DNA of 64,000 nucleotides from Plutella xylostella (taxonomy: Eukaryota; Arthropoda; Insecta; Lepidoptera; Plutellidae). The stretch lies in the NCBI RefSeq assembly GCF_932276165.1, contig NC_063995.1:6820001-6884000 (forward strand), read 5' to 3'. Under the pieces are notes generated by a model that saw only the letters and a program-made list of their open reading frames with translations, searched no databases and was not told the origin of the DNA. The position numbers were made by a program, and so were the translations under genes. Positions 35,985 to 49,400 of this stretch are shown one piece after another; positions within the stretch are counted from its first letter, which is position 1, and each line of letters begins with the position of its first letter.

Positions 35985-36134
35985 AGTGCCAATTTCTCCA
36001 TAGTCGGTTAGAGCATAACCAGGGAGTAGTGGTTGACTTTTGACACATCTGTCATGAATTTTATATGGAGATGACGTTTAATTTATAAATCAATCCCTGT
36101 CGGTTAGATAACCGACTATGGAGAAATTGGCACT
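35985..36134. mobile_element. 150-bp MITE, younger copy of the two-copy family
   Basis: AGTGCCAATTTCTCCATAGT and its complement at the right end (ACTATGGAGAAATTGGCACT) form clean inverted repeats. Interior matches 35078-35240. Confidence 0.7.
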
Positions 36135-37419
36135 TAGCGTCTCAGAATAGCGGCAGTCGCTGACTGTCCAGGGGCTCCGAACTCTCACAGACATTTAAAT
36201 TTAATTCTGATATGAACCTTCGGAGAACTATGAAGTCCCAAGCAACAAGCTAGCTTATTTCATAAAAAGTACTATCAAAACGTATAAAAAATAAGCATTG
36301 CTACGTAAGAAGAAGAATAATGGTATGCTTTGATCTCATTGGTTTATTGAAAACTAGCCAACCTTTCTAGCACACAGTTATAGCTGTAGGCCACCATCAC
36401 GTCTGTCTGCCGACTCTACCTATATGAACACTGTAGAAGAGCAATTGACCCACATTACGTGAGAGTTGGAAGACCAGCGACCATCACAATGTGCGGCCCA
36501 TAGATGTGACTGTTGCATAACATACGCAATCATAAACCGATGGACTATTGCATACATTGCATAAAATCAAATGATGTATGCTCGTTACTATTGGCATTTC
36601 ACTTGATGGAAACATAGGAAGAAATACATTGCTATTATTATAACCCAAAAGATGACATATTTTGAAAAATCATATCCTCATCGTCATCACCTATTCTTTG
36701 CTGAAATTCGCGACAACGGTGGAAACAGTTGTTCTTTATTTTAGCCGAAAGTTCGCCCCGTAATGAAAGTATTTCACATATTCCACCCCGTATTCGGTTT
36801 CAGCCATGTTTCGGTAAGTACCTACCAATGTAGAGTGTTGTAAACGTCACCATATTATAACAAGCGTTAAACCTTATATTATATATATAGTCCTCAAGTT
36901 ACTCATACTTTCCTACTAGGTAGGTACCTACTTATTCCTGTTTTGAACATTCATGATAGCTAGGTTCCTTTCGCAACTTTCAATGTCGCCTGCTTCAATA
37001 TGCTATATCAATACATACATTATGAGTACTAATATCTATAGGCTATCTGACGGTGTATACTACCTGGCTTCTTGCGTAAGGCTAACTTCTAGCGGTCGCA
37101 CTTTCAATACAAGACGAGTCAAACATTTACCGGCCAGCCATGTGGTTGCATTGCATGGAGTTTACATGCAAATCTATTTAACCTTTTTGGACCCCCACCA
37201 AAAAGGCTATCTACAATCTACATGAAAAGTTTGTGCATCCAAAAAGTTTTGTTTATTTGAATGAATACCTTTTCGTACGGAGCTCTGTTTTCAAGTATAA
37301 ATTCTAAATGGCCAGTGATTACATTTTTTATTAATAAAGTCAATTAAAGTTAGCGCTCTAGTCAATAATTGAATACTCAACTAAATTTACTTATCGTTTA
37401 AGTAGATTTTTTTTTAAAC
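36135..37419. other. intergenic, nothing recognised
   Basis: Between the two plus-strand takeout-like genes. It should include the promoter of the downstream gene, but no TATA box or initiator is convincing. Confidence 0.4.
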
Positions 37420-40400
37420 ATGATTTCGAAGCTATTTCAAGTGACTGTGCTGGTGTTGTTGGCTTCACAATATGCAAGAACGGAGAATGAAGCAAAATCT
37501 ATAGGTGAGTTTACTTTCATTCATCTAAAAGGGTGGGTAGGTAGGGCGATTAACAGCTAGGAATAGTTTGTACAAGGTTTAAGTTTGAAAGCTTATTTAG
37601 ACCTAAAAAATATCGATGTCGCTTAGCTCAGAACAGAACTTTAAGCTGCAAATACAATACTCGCAACGTACATTGTTCCAGTAGTACCTATATAGGTACG
37701 TAATATTAATTGTAGTTTGGCCACATCCAGATTTGGCCTTTTTAATAAAAAAATTAGGTTGCAGAATATTTATAGAATTGAATATATTTTAAAGTTATAA
37801 CTGCATTATTTATTACGGTGAATTTCTGGACAAACCAGTCAACAAACATGACAAAATAGAAACATAAGTAACTACACTAACGAGAAGATGACAATATTAG
37901 GGACTTAGGATTTGTCAACTCCATAGGTACTTACCTGAATGATCGTTGGGCAAGTATTCAGAGACAACACAAGATGATGCAAACCCTCTAGTGCTGAATG
38001 TGCTGAAGGTCAGAGTCTGCGTATCAGGCATTGCGTTTGTTTGACATCAGCCTGCATGCTCGTGCAAACTGTTTACCCAAATTATTGGTTTTGACTGTTG
38101 ACCTGCTTACCATTTTAATCCTTTCAACAAGCACTGCTTGATCATTGATAGTAGTTAAACGTTAAAAGTAGTTAATAATAATAATAATAATAAGCCCCTC
38201 ACAAATCTAACTCCACGTCCGGCACGACCATCAGTGCCACGTGAGGGGCGGACGCTGGCGTCGTTTAACGACATAATATACTAACCAGCGGCTAACGGAG
38301 ACCTAGTCATCATCATGGTAGCGGAACGAAAGACGAAGCTACCCCAGGCGGGTCCCAGCGTCAACAGCGCTGGTCAATCCCGCTCCGGGCCACGAGGCCC
38401 GGGCTGCCCCTCGTACTCTGGGGGGGGCAACGGACCGCACATCAGGGTGACGCGATCGAACAGCAGATCGTCACCACTACTAGCAGAGGAACCGCAGTCG
38501 CAGGGCACTGAGGATATTACTGGACCCTCCACTAGAAGGTATAACCTAAGATCGCTACCCGGGGGTCGCTGGGGCACACCTGGAGCCGATGCTGGATTTC
38601 ACAGCATGAGAACCATCGGTAGTGAGGAGCTGAACAGGCGGGCCCTCACTGGGGATGAACCCGAAGATACTACAGCCGACAACCGACCACCACCACCATC
38701 ACCGACGTCGACCCATAGCCTCTTCACGTCGCCGGACTCGTCACCGCACAGTCACTACACTCGGACAAGCTCTACACAAGGGTCATCATCACGGAGGACG
38801 TCAACATCATCACCTCCACACCTTACGCCAATGGATGTTGCGCAGGAGGCACGAGCCGACATACCTGCACCCACCAAAGGCAAAAATGGTGCGCGCAAAA
38901 GATGGTCAGAAGATGTAAACAAATTCATCTGGCGCACATATCTAATTTATAGCAAGTTAGAAACAATACCGAGGGGATATTTAGATCCTTTACACAGAGA
39001 ATTCTGTCAAAAATATCCGGAATATAACGCATCTAAACAACGACTAGGTGATCAGCGCAGATTAATAATTAACAATAAATTGCTTTCCACCCAAATACTT
39101 GATGAGATTAAAGCAGAAGTTGTAGTATACCTACAAAATACAAACTTAGAAACCCAATCAACAACCACTACTACAGGCAGAACTAGAATAAACTGGGCGG
39201 AGATGAACGAGACAATAATGAAATGTTACTACGAAGTCACTAAGAACGAGACAGATATGACAGCATATAGAAAGAAATTACACGAAAAATTTATAGATCA
39301 CTACCCACATATGGCCCACATATCAGAACAACGAATCTCAGACCAAAGAAGAATAATAGAAAATAACCACATGTTAACAAGGCAAAAACTGCAAGACATA
39401 AGACAGGAAATACAAACACAACTACAAAAAGAAAGCCAAGAAGAAGAAAATTTAGGAGACGGCCTATGTCCAAGTAATAGGCAAACACGAAGAAATGAAG
39501 GAGCCCTACCTATCATACTAGAGGACGAAAATTTAGGAGACGGCCTATGTCCAGGGAATAGACAACCACTTCACGATGATTCTACGACTGCTGATAACTA
39601 CACTGAAATAAGATACTCAACTTCGCTAACACAAAATGAAAATTCACCAGCAAATCTTAATATAGAAATAGACCCGGACAACATACAACTAATATTCAAT
39701 CAAGCACTCGACACATTCAAAGATACAAACCCAATTGATAGGCCATTCATCCCTAAACAACAAACGTCAAGACATTTTGCTTCAACAGTAGATCACATAA
39801 ATACTAAAATCCTCCCACAACACATCAACCATGAACTAGATTTTACTACACTGCAAACCTTAATATATGTAGCCGCATATACTGCCGCCAGTATAAATGG
39901 CTCTCAAATAGGGTTCAACGTAGATAAAGAAACTCCACGAGTGCCACCATGGCGTATAAGATTAGAAAATAAAATTAAAAAGCTGAGAGGAGATATTGGA
40001 AGATTAACACAATGCATAAACGGCAATAGAATAGAAATAGTAATATAGAGCTGGCAGTAGATGATATTAAAAGAAGATATGAAGTACATGCGCAATACGA
40101 AGATTCAAATACAGACCTTACACATTTTCTAGACACATTGAATCAAAAATTAAACGTTAAAGCTAGCAGATTAAAAAGATACCTAACATGCACTCAAAGG
40201 AAAACACAAAACAACCGATTTATAAACAATGAGAAATTATTCTACAGAACAGCATTCGATACAGATGCACACAACATTATAAGGAACACTACTTCTGTCA
40301 CAGACACACCTTCTAAAGAGGCATTACAAGAGTACTGGGCAAACATCTGGGAAAATCCGGTACACCATAATGAAAATGAGCAGTGGATGAATCATATCAA

Positions 40401-43400
40401 TGGAAACGTGGATATCCCAGAAATGTCCTTCGAATTCATCCCTGTAGAAATATTCATTCAAGTAATCAAACGCAGTCATAATTGGAAATCACCAGGATCA
40501 GACCACATTCACAACTACTGGTATAAGAAGTTTTCATGTACACATCCATACATCCACTCTCATATAAATAAATTCATAAGAACTCCAAACTCTATGCCAG
40601 CCTATATAACTCATGGAAAAACATACCTAATACCAAAAGACTTAGACACTAAGAACCCCGCGAAATACAGACCTATTACATGCCTACAAACAATTTACAA
40701 AATTATTACTGGTTGCATAAGCGAATTAATATATTCTCATGTAGAAGAAATCAAAATACTTGCAGAACAGCAAAAAGGATGCAGAAAGAACAGTCAAGGA
40801 TGCAAAGAACAGCTGATAATAGACTCAATAGCAATGAAACAAGCCTTTACAAAGAAAAGAAATATCCACAGCATGTACATAGATTATAAAAAAGCGTTCG
40901 ACTCAGTTCCCCACAGCTGGCTTCTAAAGATTTTGAGTGTCTATAAGATAAACCCAGTAATAATATCTTTCCTTGAATCCTCGATGAAAAACTGGGAAAC
41001 AGTTTTACATATCAAACACAATACTTCATCATTATCAACTGAACCAATTTCTATACAGAGAGGCATATTTCAGGGAGACTCATTAAGTCCGTTATGGTTT
41101 TGTTTAGCGCTTAACCCACTATCCAAACTACTAAACGCAGCTGATACTGGTTTTAAACTGAAACACAATAACTCCCATCACACATTATCTCATTTAATTT
41201 ATATGGATGACATAAAACTGTATGCATCAAGTAAAAACGAGCTCTTCAAGCTCGCTGACATAACCCAGGAGTTCTCCCAAGATATCAAAATGCAATTTGG
41301 AATTGACAAATGTAAAATTCATTCGATTAATAAAGGTAAAGTTCATGCTAATTCATATAAATTAAAAACAGGAGAAACAATAGAGTCAATGGATGAAAAT
41401 GATACATACAAATACTTAGGATTTAATCAATCAAACCAAATACTACAAAAAAGAACAAAACACATATTAACAGATAAATTTAGATCGAGACTAAGACTAA
41501 TTTCAAATACTCAGCTTAACTCACGAAATCTGATTAAAGCAATAAATACATACGCTATCCCAGTATTAACATACTCTTTCGGCATCATAAACTGGTCAAA
41601 AACGGACTTAAATAAACTGCAATGTATTGTGAATTCTACTTTAACGAAGTACAGAAAACACCACCCGAAGACATGTTCCCAGCGCCTAACTCTGCCTCGA
41701 CAAGAGGGTGGAAGAGGCCTCATTGATATCAAAAATTTGCATAACAAACAAATAGCTACACTTCGTTCTTTTTTCATAAAAAAGCTGAACAATCTACTCT
41801 ACATAAATTTGTCTCAAATATTGATCATAAACTTACCCCTTTAAACCTTCACAGTAAAGATAGTCAGCCAAATGAATCCAATGTAGGAGCTGATGAAAAG
41901 ATGGCAGCTTGGGCACAAAAGTCCCTCCATGGAAGACACAAAGCCGATCTGAACCAAGCACATGTCGACAAAGAAGCGTCGAACGCATGGCTCAAGCGAG
42001 GCGAGTTGTTCCCGGAGACCGAGGCATTCATGCTCGCCATCCAAGACCAGGTCATTGCTACACGAAATTACAGGAAATATATAATTAAAGACCTCAACCA
42101 ACCGACTGACCTGTGCAGGAGATGTAGAAGCGCATCGGAAACAATACAGCACATAACCGGGGCATGCAAGAGTCTGGTTCAGACTGACTACAAGCACCGT
42201 CATGACCAAGTAGCCTCCATAATTCACCAACATCTAGCACATTCAGCCCATTTCATAGAGAAAAAAGTTCCATATTACAAATACAAGCCTGAAACCGTTT
42301 ACGAAAATAACCTTTATAAACTGTACTGGGACCGCACCATACTAACCGATAAAACTGTACATTTTAATAGACCTGACATTACCCTTCTAGATAAATCAAA
42401 CAGGACAGCCTACATCATCGACATAGCTATACCAAATACCCACAACATCCAATCTACACTCACAGAAAAGCTGACAAAATACCAAGACCTGGCAATAGAA
42501 ATTAAAAAGTCTGGAAATAAAGATAATTTAATAATTTAATTTAATTTAAAACCCAGTGGCGTGCCCAAACAATTCACATCGTGCCTATAGTTTTGTCATC
42601 GACTGGAATCAACCCAAAAACTCTGCAAAATAGCCTGGAAACCATTAACGTCCCAAAATCCATCATTTACACCCTACAAAAAGCCACCATATTAAACACA
42701 TGCCGCATCACCAGAAAATTCCTTACAACATCCGTAATTTCATCACAAAATTAGGCCCGCCCTCCTCACTTGGCTTACGCCCGTGAGATAGGGAATAAAC
42801 CTCCAAAAGGAGTGACACTCTAAGAAAAAGTATAATAATAATAATAATAATTCTTTATTGCAGGTGTATACCCATAGTTAAAATTAAATTAAATAAATAC
42901 ATCAAATTCACAAATAAAATACAATACAATAAAATAAAGTGAAACATTATCAGTCAATAAAGTTTACTATCATATAATCATACTGTAAGGCCTCTACCCA
43001 GGAGGAATACTGACGGCATATTTTTTTAGACTTCTGTATTCCAAAGGATCCAAAAATCATGGCGTGAGCGAGGGTTCGATGAAGATTAACATAGAGTAAC
43101 ACTGGGTTGAAGTACAAAACATCCTGGTTAGGTTAGACATTTCCAAGAGCACGATTTTCATAAGCATAAACTAGGTATCGTGATTCACAATGATGACCAT
43201 GGTTTTATTAGTCATGGGTATATCCCGAACCCTGTACATATTCTCGTAAGAATTCATTTGACATCCTAGACAAGTAGGTAGATATCAGATATAAGTAATC
43301 TTAAGCCTAAAAGTGCCTACTTGACGTAAGCCAACAAACTTAATCAATATTCATTATTTACTTATTTACACTTTATTGTACACAAAAATCAATTTTTACA

Positions 43401-46400
43401 TGGAAACATTTAAAAACATAGCTAATAATTTGCGCACAAAGGCGGACTTATTGCTAAAAAGCAATTTCTGCCAGCCAACCTTTGATTGGTGGTTATCGGT
43501 TGTATGTAATGTAAGCTCTTAAAATGTACAATAATAAATTTAGGTATATAAACAATCACAAAAATAACAACTTTAATTTAAACTAATAAATGGGATATCT
43601 ACCTATAATTTTAATAATGCCTAAACCTTAAACAACTACCTATGTTACAATAAATAGAATAACTAATATACTTATTTATGTATCATAATCATAATCGAAT
43701 ATATTATGTAGGCTATAGTTAGTAAACTTATTGTACTTTAAGTAATTAAAATAGCTAATAATGTACCAATATGTACTTACCTAACGCTTTTGTCCAACTA
43801 TCAAAGGTTGGCTGGAAGAAATTGCATTTTGGTAATACGTCCACCCAAAGGTTGTCATTGAGTAATTTTCCTTTACATAAAATTGATAAGTATATTGTGT
43901 TCTGTGAAATTGATAAAATCTATTCTGATCTTAAGTCCACCTTTGTATACTTACACAGGTTTAAGTTCTGCTAAAACGGACGTTCTCGTGAATTAAACGC
44001 CTGTCTTTTTTTTGCGCAAATCAATAATTTATTTATAGCCATCTGTTGTATAAGAGTTAATTCAGGTAATTTCTCTTACATAAATGCATGGTAAAAGGCC
44101 AATTTTACGCACTTTTTAATACAGTAGGTACCTAGTAGTACCTACATATGAGTGGGTCAAGGTATTATACCCATCAGAAAAGCTTTGACAAGACCTCTTC
44201 AAACTAAATTTTATACAGAAGACGTAAAATGGCGAATGTTATGCGCTTGTGCAAGATTGTATTTTAAATGACTTGGATAGTTTAAGTTGTAAACATTAGT
44301 TACAAAACAACTTTGCCTCGACCTAAGTGTTTAAAACCGTACCTATGATACTTAGAGACTTACCTAAGTGTTTAAAATCGTACCTATGATACCTAATATT
44401 ATACCAACTCTAAACATCTTGATTCTTAGCACATTAAACTTATTTTGCAACAAAACTAAAAACAATCAATTTTCAGTCCTGAAATAATGTTGTTTGTAAG
44501 TATATAAAGTACTTTTTCCGACTTTAAGAAATAGTTAATGTCAAGATATTTTATATTTTGTATAAATTTTATGTTTTGACCCTTCTGTTTCAGAAAAAAT
44601 ATTCTCCGCTTGTAAGAAGAGCTCACCGGAGTTTGATGGCTGTATGAAACGAGCTCTCAACAAAATACGACCGTACTTTAAATCAGGTAATATTGGAAGC
44701 TATAGATATATTCAAGTAAATACATATATATACCACTTACACAAATATCTTTCCCTAGAATGTTCCATTTTTCTTACTGAAATACTTAGTGAAAGAAAGT
44801 ATGTGACATTCTGACTTTTATTGCACTTTACAACTTTAGCCACAACCCTCTATGCCGTAATTCCCTCTTCTATATTAGAATATCACATTGCCTACAGGTA
44901 TCCCCGAGCTGGGCATCCCCCACTTCGACCCGCACTTCGCAGCGGAGGTGCGGCAGGCGCGCTCCATGCTCGGCGTCGGCTACCAGCTCACGCTGAGGAA
45001 CGTCTTCGAGCGCGGCTGGACCGACTCCACCGTCACCAAGTTTAAGTATGATTCATTCTATTAGGTACTTTCTATTGCTATGAAAATTTCAATATGGGGT
45101 TCCTCTTATCATCATAACCCATCACGTCCCCATCTGCTGGGGCACGGGCCTCCTTCCAATAAAATAAGCGTTTCAGGTCTAGTCCTTGCTGGCTTAGAGC
45201 AGGTTAGGGTTACTCTGCATAGTAATAAAATAAAGCTAAATTAAATGCCGGTTTTATTCAGGTCGTCGATTTTATTTTTAAGAAAATCTGTTTGTTGTTT
45301 CAGGACGGACTGGCAGAATGAGCGCATCATATACTCGCAGTATTTCCCTGAAAAATGGCTTGAAGGAGAGTATGAATTCAAGGTAAGCATGGGAAGAGAG
45401 AGCGTAGTATCGGCACAAAGTTATCTTTATTTAATACTTTATTGTACAAATATTACAAATAAAAGTACAAAGAGTGGACTTAATGCTTAAAGCATTTTCT
45501 ACCAGTCAACCCGCAGTTATAAGTTATAAGTAGATACTTTGATTCAGTTTGGTCACTGACCGCTACACGAATTCGTTATCGACGTCTATAAACGCCATCA
45601 ATAACAGCGCCGTATTTACGGCTGACCCGTGTACCGGTAGCACATAGGGCTCGATCCAGAAAAGCTCTTGGACTCTGGTTACCCAACCCCACAACTCCAC
45701 CTACTCTACTTCCAGGGCGACGCGCTAGGGCTGTCAGACCACCGCTCCGGGCACTGGAACCTGACGCTGCGCGACTACTCGCAGACCACGCGCATCAAGC
45801 GGCGCGGGGCAGCCCTGGACGTGCACGTGGAGATCGACCGCATTGGGGACATGGACATCCATGTCGGGAACTTGCTTAGAGGGAGGAGCGTTTTGGGTGA
45901 TTTCGCTTTTTACATTACTTACATCATCATTGGCCACAGCATCTGTTGTAGATGGTAGTTGCAGCACTCGTAGGTTTATGGGTTGCCACATCGCCGTTGA
46001 TGGCTGTACAGCCCTTCATTTCCACATTGGCATTTCATTGCCACGGCATTTCTTTCCGCATCGATCGCAAACAAAACATGTGTGTATTGGAGGTGGTAGA
46101 TCACAACGAAGTCTTTTCTGCTTAAGATTATCCAGCCAGTCTTCGTTACATTACTTACAAGTTAAGTACGGTGGCCTGCGCCTAAAAGTATACAGGCGGA
46201 GTTTTTAAAATAGCGATCCCTAATGATGAAGGGACCAGCTACATCTGTTATAAATCCAGGGACGTGTTGTGTGTGATGTGTGTAGCAGTGGTGTTTATGT
46301 GGATGTGCTTGAGCAGCATGTGAGCTTGAGATGGCTATTTTAAAAACTCCGCCTGTATACTTTTAGGCGCAGGCCACCGTACATATTAGGTATATTATAG

Positions 46401-49400
46401 GTACATTACGAACCGATAGATATGTAGGACCCGTACAGAGCTGGAGAAGGTCCGTGGAGGCGGAAATGAAGAGGGCAGGTCTATCGTGGGCCCAAGTGAA
46501 GGAGGCGGCTCAAGATAGGGAAGCGTGGCGAAGAATGTCTGTAGCCCTAAGCTCCACAGGGGAGTAACAGGACTATAAGTAAGTAAGTAAGTAAGTAGGA
46601 TATGTAGGTACCTAGGTATAGACGCAGGCACAGTCGGTCGAGCGTACAATAAACGAAAATGAAATAATAGAGGTGAACTCACAGTTTTTATTAATAAAAT
46701 CATTAGGTTACACTGATTATAAGTTCTGTAACTTTTGTTAGAGTAGGTAACTAGGTACTTATAGGTAATATGTACAATATTACTTACTTAGGTTGGTATG
46801 TGACTGAATTATTATAAGTTACATACACTGTTTCAAATCGATAACCCTTTTATACAACAAGGCAAACTTTAAACAACATTGCTCCGTATAAAGTCCTCAT
46901 AGGCGCTGACTCTGGCGAACATGTCGGGAGTGCCCACGGCGCAGGGGAAGCCCCACGAGACCACGCCCACCTGCGCGCCCGTGTCCAAGCGTACTAGCGC
47001 ACTGCCGGAGTCACCCTGGAATATATGAGAAACATGAAACATCTGCAATCCTACTCTACTAATCAGACAAGGTGGAAAACATAGGGGAGGCCTATGTTCT
47101 GCAGTGGATGTCTTATGGCTGAGATGATGATGATGAACATTTACAAGCTGAAGTGGTAGAAGGACGGTGTTTCTGCCGAAGAACCTGTGGCGAAACCTCC
47201 ATCAACCGTTAGCCGTAGGAGTAGGCGAGTTGTTTAATATAGAGACCATAAACAGACAAACGTAGCTAGGGCGCCTTACGGCCAGATGAAATGAGACTTT
47301 AAGGCAGTGCAGCCACTGGGTTTATGCCAGCAATTCCAGAAGGCTGGCAGCTTTGTGAGGCACCTTATGGTTACTGGTTGAAGTTTGTCCAATGTGTTAG
47401 ATTAGACAGATAGTCGGTTGGCGGTGCGTGAAGAATGCCACATAAAAAATAGATGGTGGATTGGTGGCGCTATATATCTAGATGCTTGTATTCAGCTGTG
47501 GAAGATCATGTAATAACTTAGCTTATCCCTTTCATTAGTGAACTATTAACTGACCGTGCACATCCCGTGCCCCACAGAATGGTAGACGCACAGCTCCAGC
47601 GCGGGGTCCACGGCGGGCGCTGCGTAATCAAAGTCTATGGCATCCTGCCGCACGCGCCGCGCGCACTCCGCGCCGCCGATGGTGCTGAGGGTCAGCTCGC
47701 GGAGCACGTTGGAGGTCGCGCCGTTCCACTGCAGGGGAGAGGTGTAGGTGTAGGAGGGGTCAAATTAGACAGGACGCGAGTTTAGCAGTTGACAAAAAAA
47801 TTACGACTTTATGATTGGGCGTGTAAATCTAATTTTCTATAATCAAAATCGCTACCAAAGATGAAGATAATATGATGATACAGATAATTTTATAATTTAC
47901 CTATAGATGCCTATTAGGTAGGTACACATAAGTATATTTTTAAAACCACTGTTTAATCTGTCCCTCACCTACCTATAATTATAATTAAATGATAAGCTAT
48001 CAGAGTAGATGTTATTTTAAATTTTTAATAATGTACCAATCAATCAAAATCAAATTCCTTATAAATTGATAGCTATATCGGAATTTAACGCCACCCTCAG
48101 ATATCACGACACAGGTACGTTGTCCCGTAAACCCTCCTTGATAAACATGACCGAATAGTGCTGTGGTTTGTGACTCTGACTGCTGTGCCACTGGCCACTG
48201 GGCCCTCTCAGATGTTTAAATGTTCTTCTTTACCTTAGTATGCCCCCACCCGGTAGCCTTGACCGCCACGCCAGCGCCCACATGCTGGAAGCTCAGTGGC
48301 GTGGTCTGCACTGTAGCCGTCAGTCGCACGGCGCTGGTCGTGATGAGCAGACCGATGTCGTTCTTGATGTCGTGGTGCACGTAGTGGGGGTGCGTCACGT
48401 TGCGACGGAAAGAGATTGTGGTGCCGCCGCGCTGCCAGTTCAGGCTGCCGACGCGGCCTTGCAGGGAGCTGGGGGTGGGGATAGGGAATCAGAATCGCCA
48501 TGATAATGTATTATGCTGGGACTTGGATATGGAAGACAGGCTAGCGTAGCGTAGGACAGAGTGTTGTCGTGGCTCTATGGACGATTACGGGCTGATGATG
48601 ATAAGCTATAAACTATATTACCTACAACCTTACCATTTAAATTTTTTTAGCATTAAAAAAAATAGGAAAAATATGTTGGGGCTAAACATACGTTGATGTA
48701 TGTTTTGGTAACTAGCGTAATTTGTCTCGTTTTCTCCATCACTATTACCTACCCTATTTTAAATAAGGTTTTAATTTATGCCTGAAGTACCTACTATATA
48801 GTATGATTTTTCAGCAAACAATCTAACAAACCAATTAACTATAACAACAAAACAACAGTAGGTATACCTCGACAGTCCATTCCACCCGTACTGCGCTCTA
48901 ATACAATGAGCGGCCGTGAGCACAGTCCTCGTAGATATAAGGGAGCCTCCACACGCGTAGTTCTTGACCAGGGTTCCCGACGCCAGCGCCACCATGTAGG
49001 GGGCGCTGCCGGCGGCCGCGGGAGCCCCGCCCAGGATGCGGCTGTCAGGGTCCACGTGCTCAAAGAATATGGACATGTCGGCCTCGCCGTCTAGGGTCGG
49101 TTTTGCTGTGGAGTTCAGTAATGGAAATAAATAGGGAAGGATTTATGTGTGTTTGAATTGTTTATCTTCGATTCTGGTCTTTTGTGGCGGCCAATCCTAA
49201 GGGCCACACACTTAGCATTGGCCATCTGCTAGATCTAGGTTGGAGTTACGTGAAAATCATATAGGAGCACGGACCTAAGCTTTCTTTTCATTCGATCAGG
49301 CTCACTAAATATTTAATTACTCTTACATATAGATTTGTATTAACCCTTACCTAGGCACCCCGCAAGGAGTGCTATTAGCACTATTCCATATTTGATAGCC

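Larger units (their letters stand above)
38194..42831 (+). mobile_element. Dong/R4-like non-LTR retrotransposon in a (TAA)n tract
   Basis: A 4.6-kb element begins at GCCCCTCACAAATCTAACTC right after (TAA)n at 38173-38193 and ends where (TAA)n resumes at 42832. The Dong clade is known to insert in TAA repeats. It encodes, in order, an N-terminal region with two Myb-like DNA-binding segments, a reverse transcriptase and a CCHC plus restriction-like endonuclease, but across three frames, so two frameshifts have broken what is normally one ORF. It is close to full length and sits in intron 1 of a takeout-like gene, in the same orientation. Confidence 0.85.
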
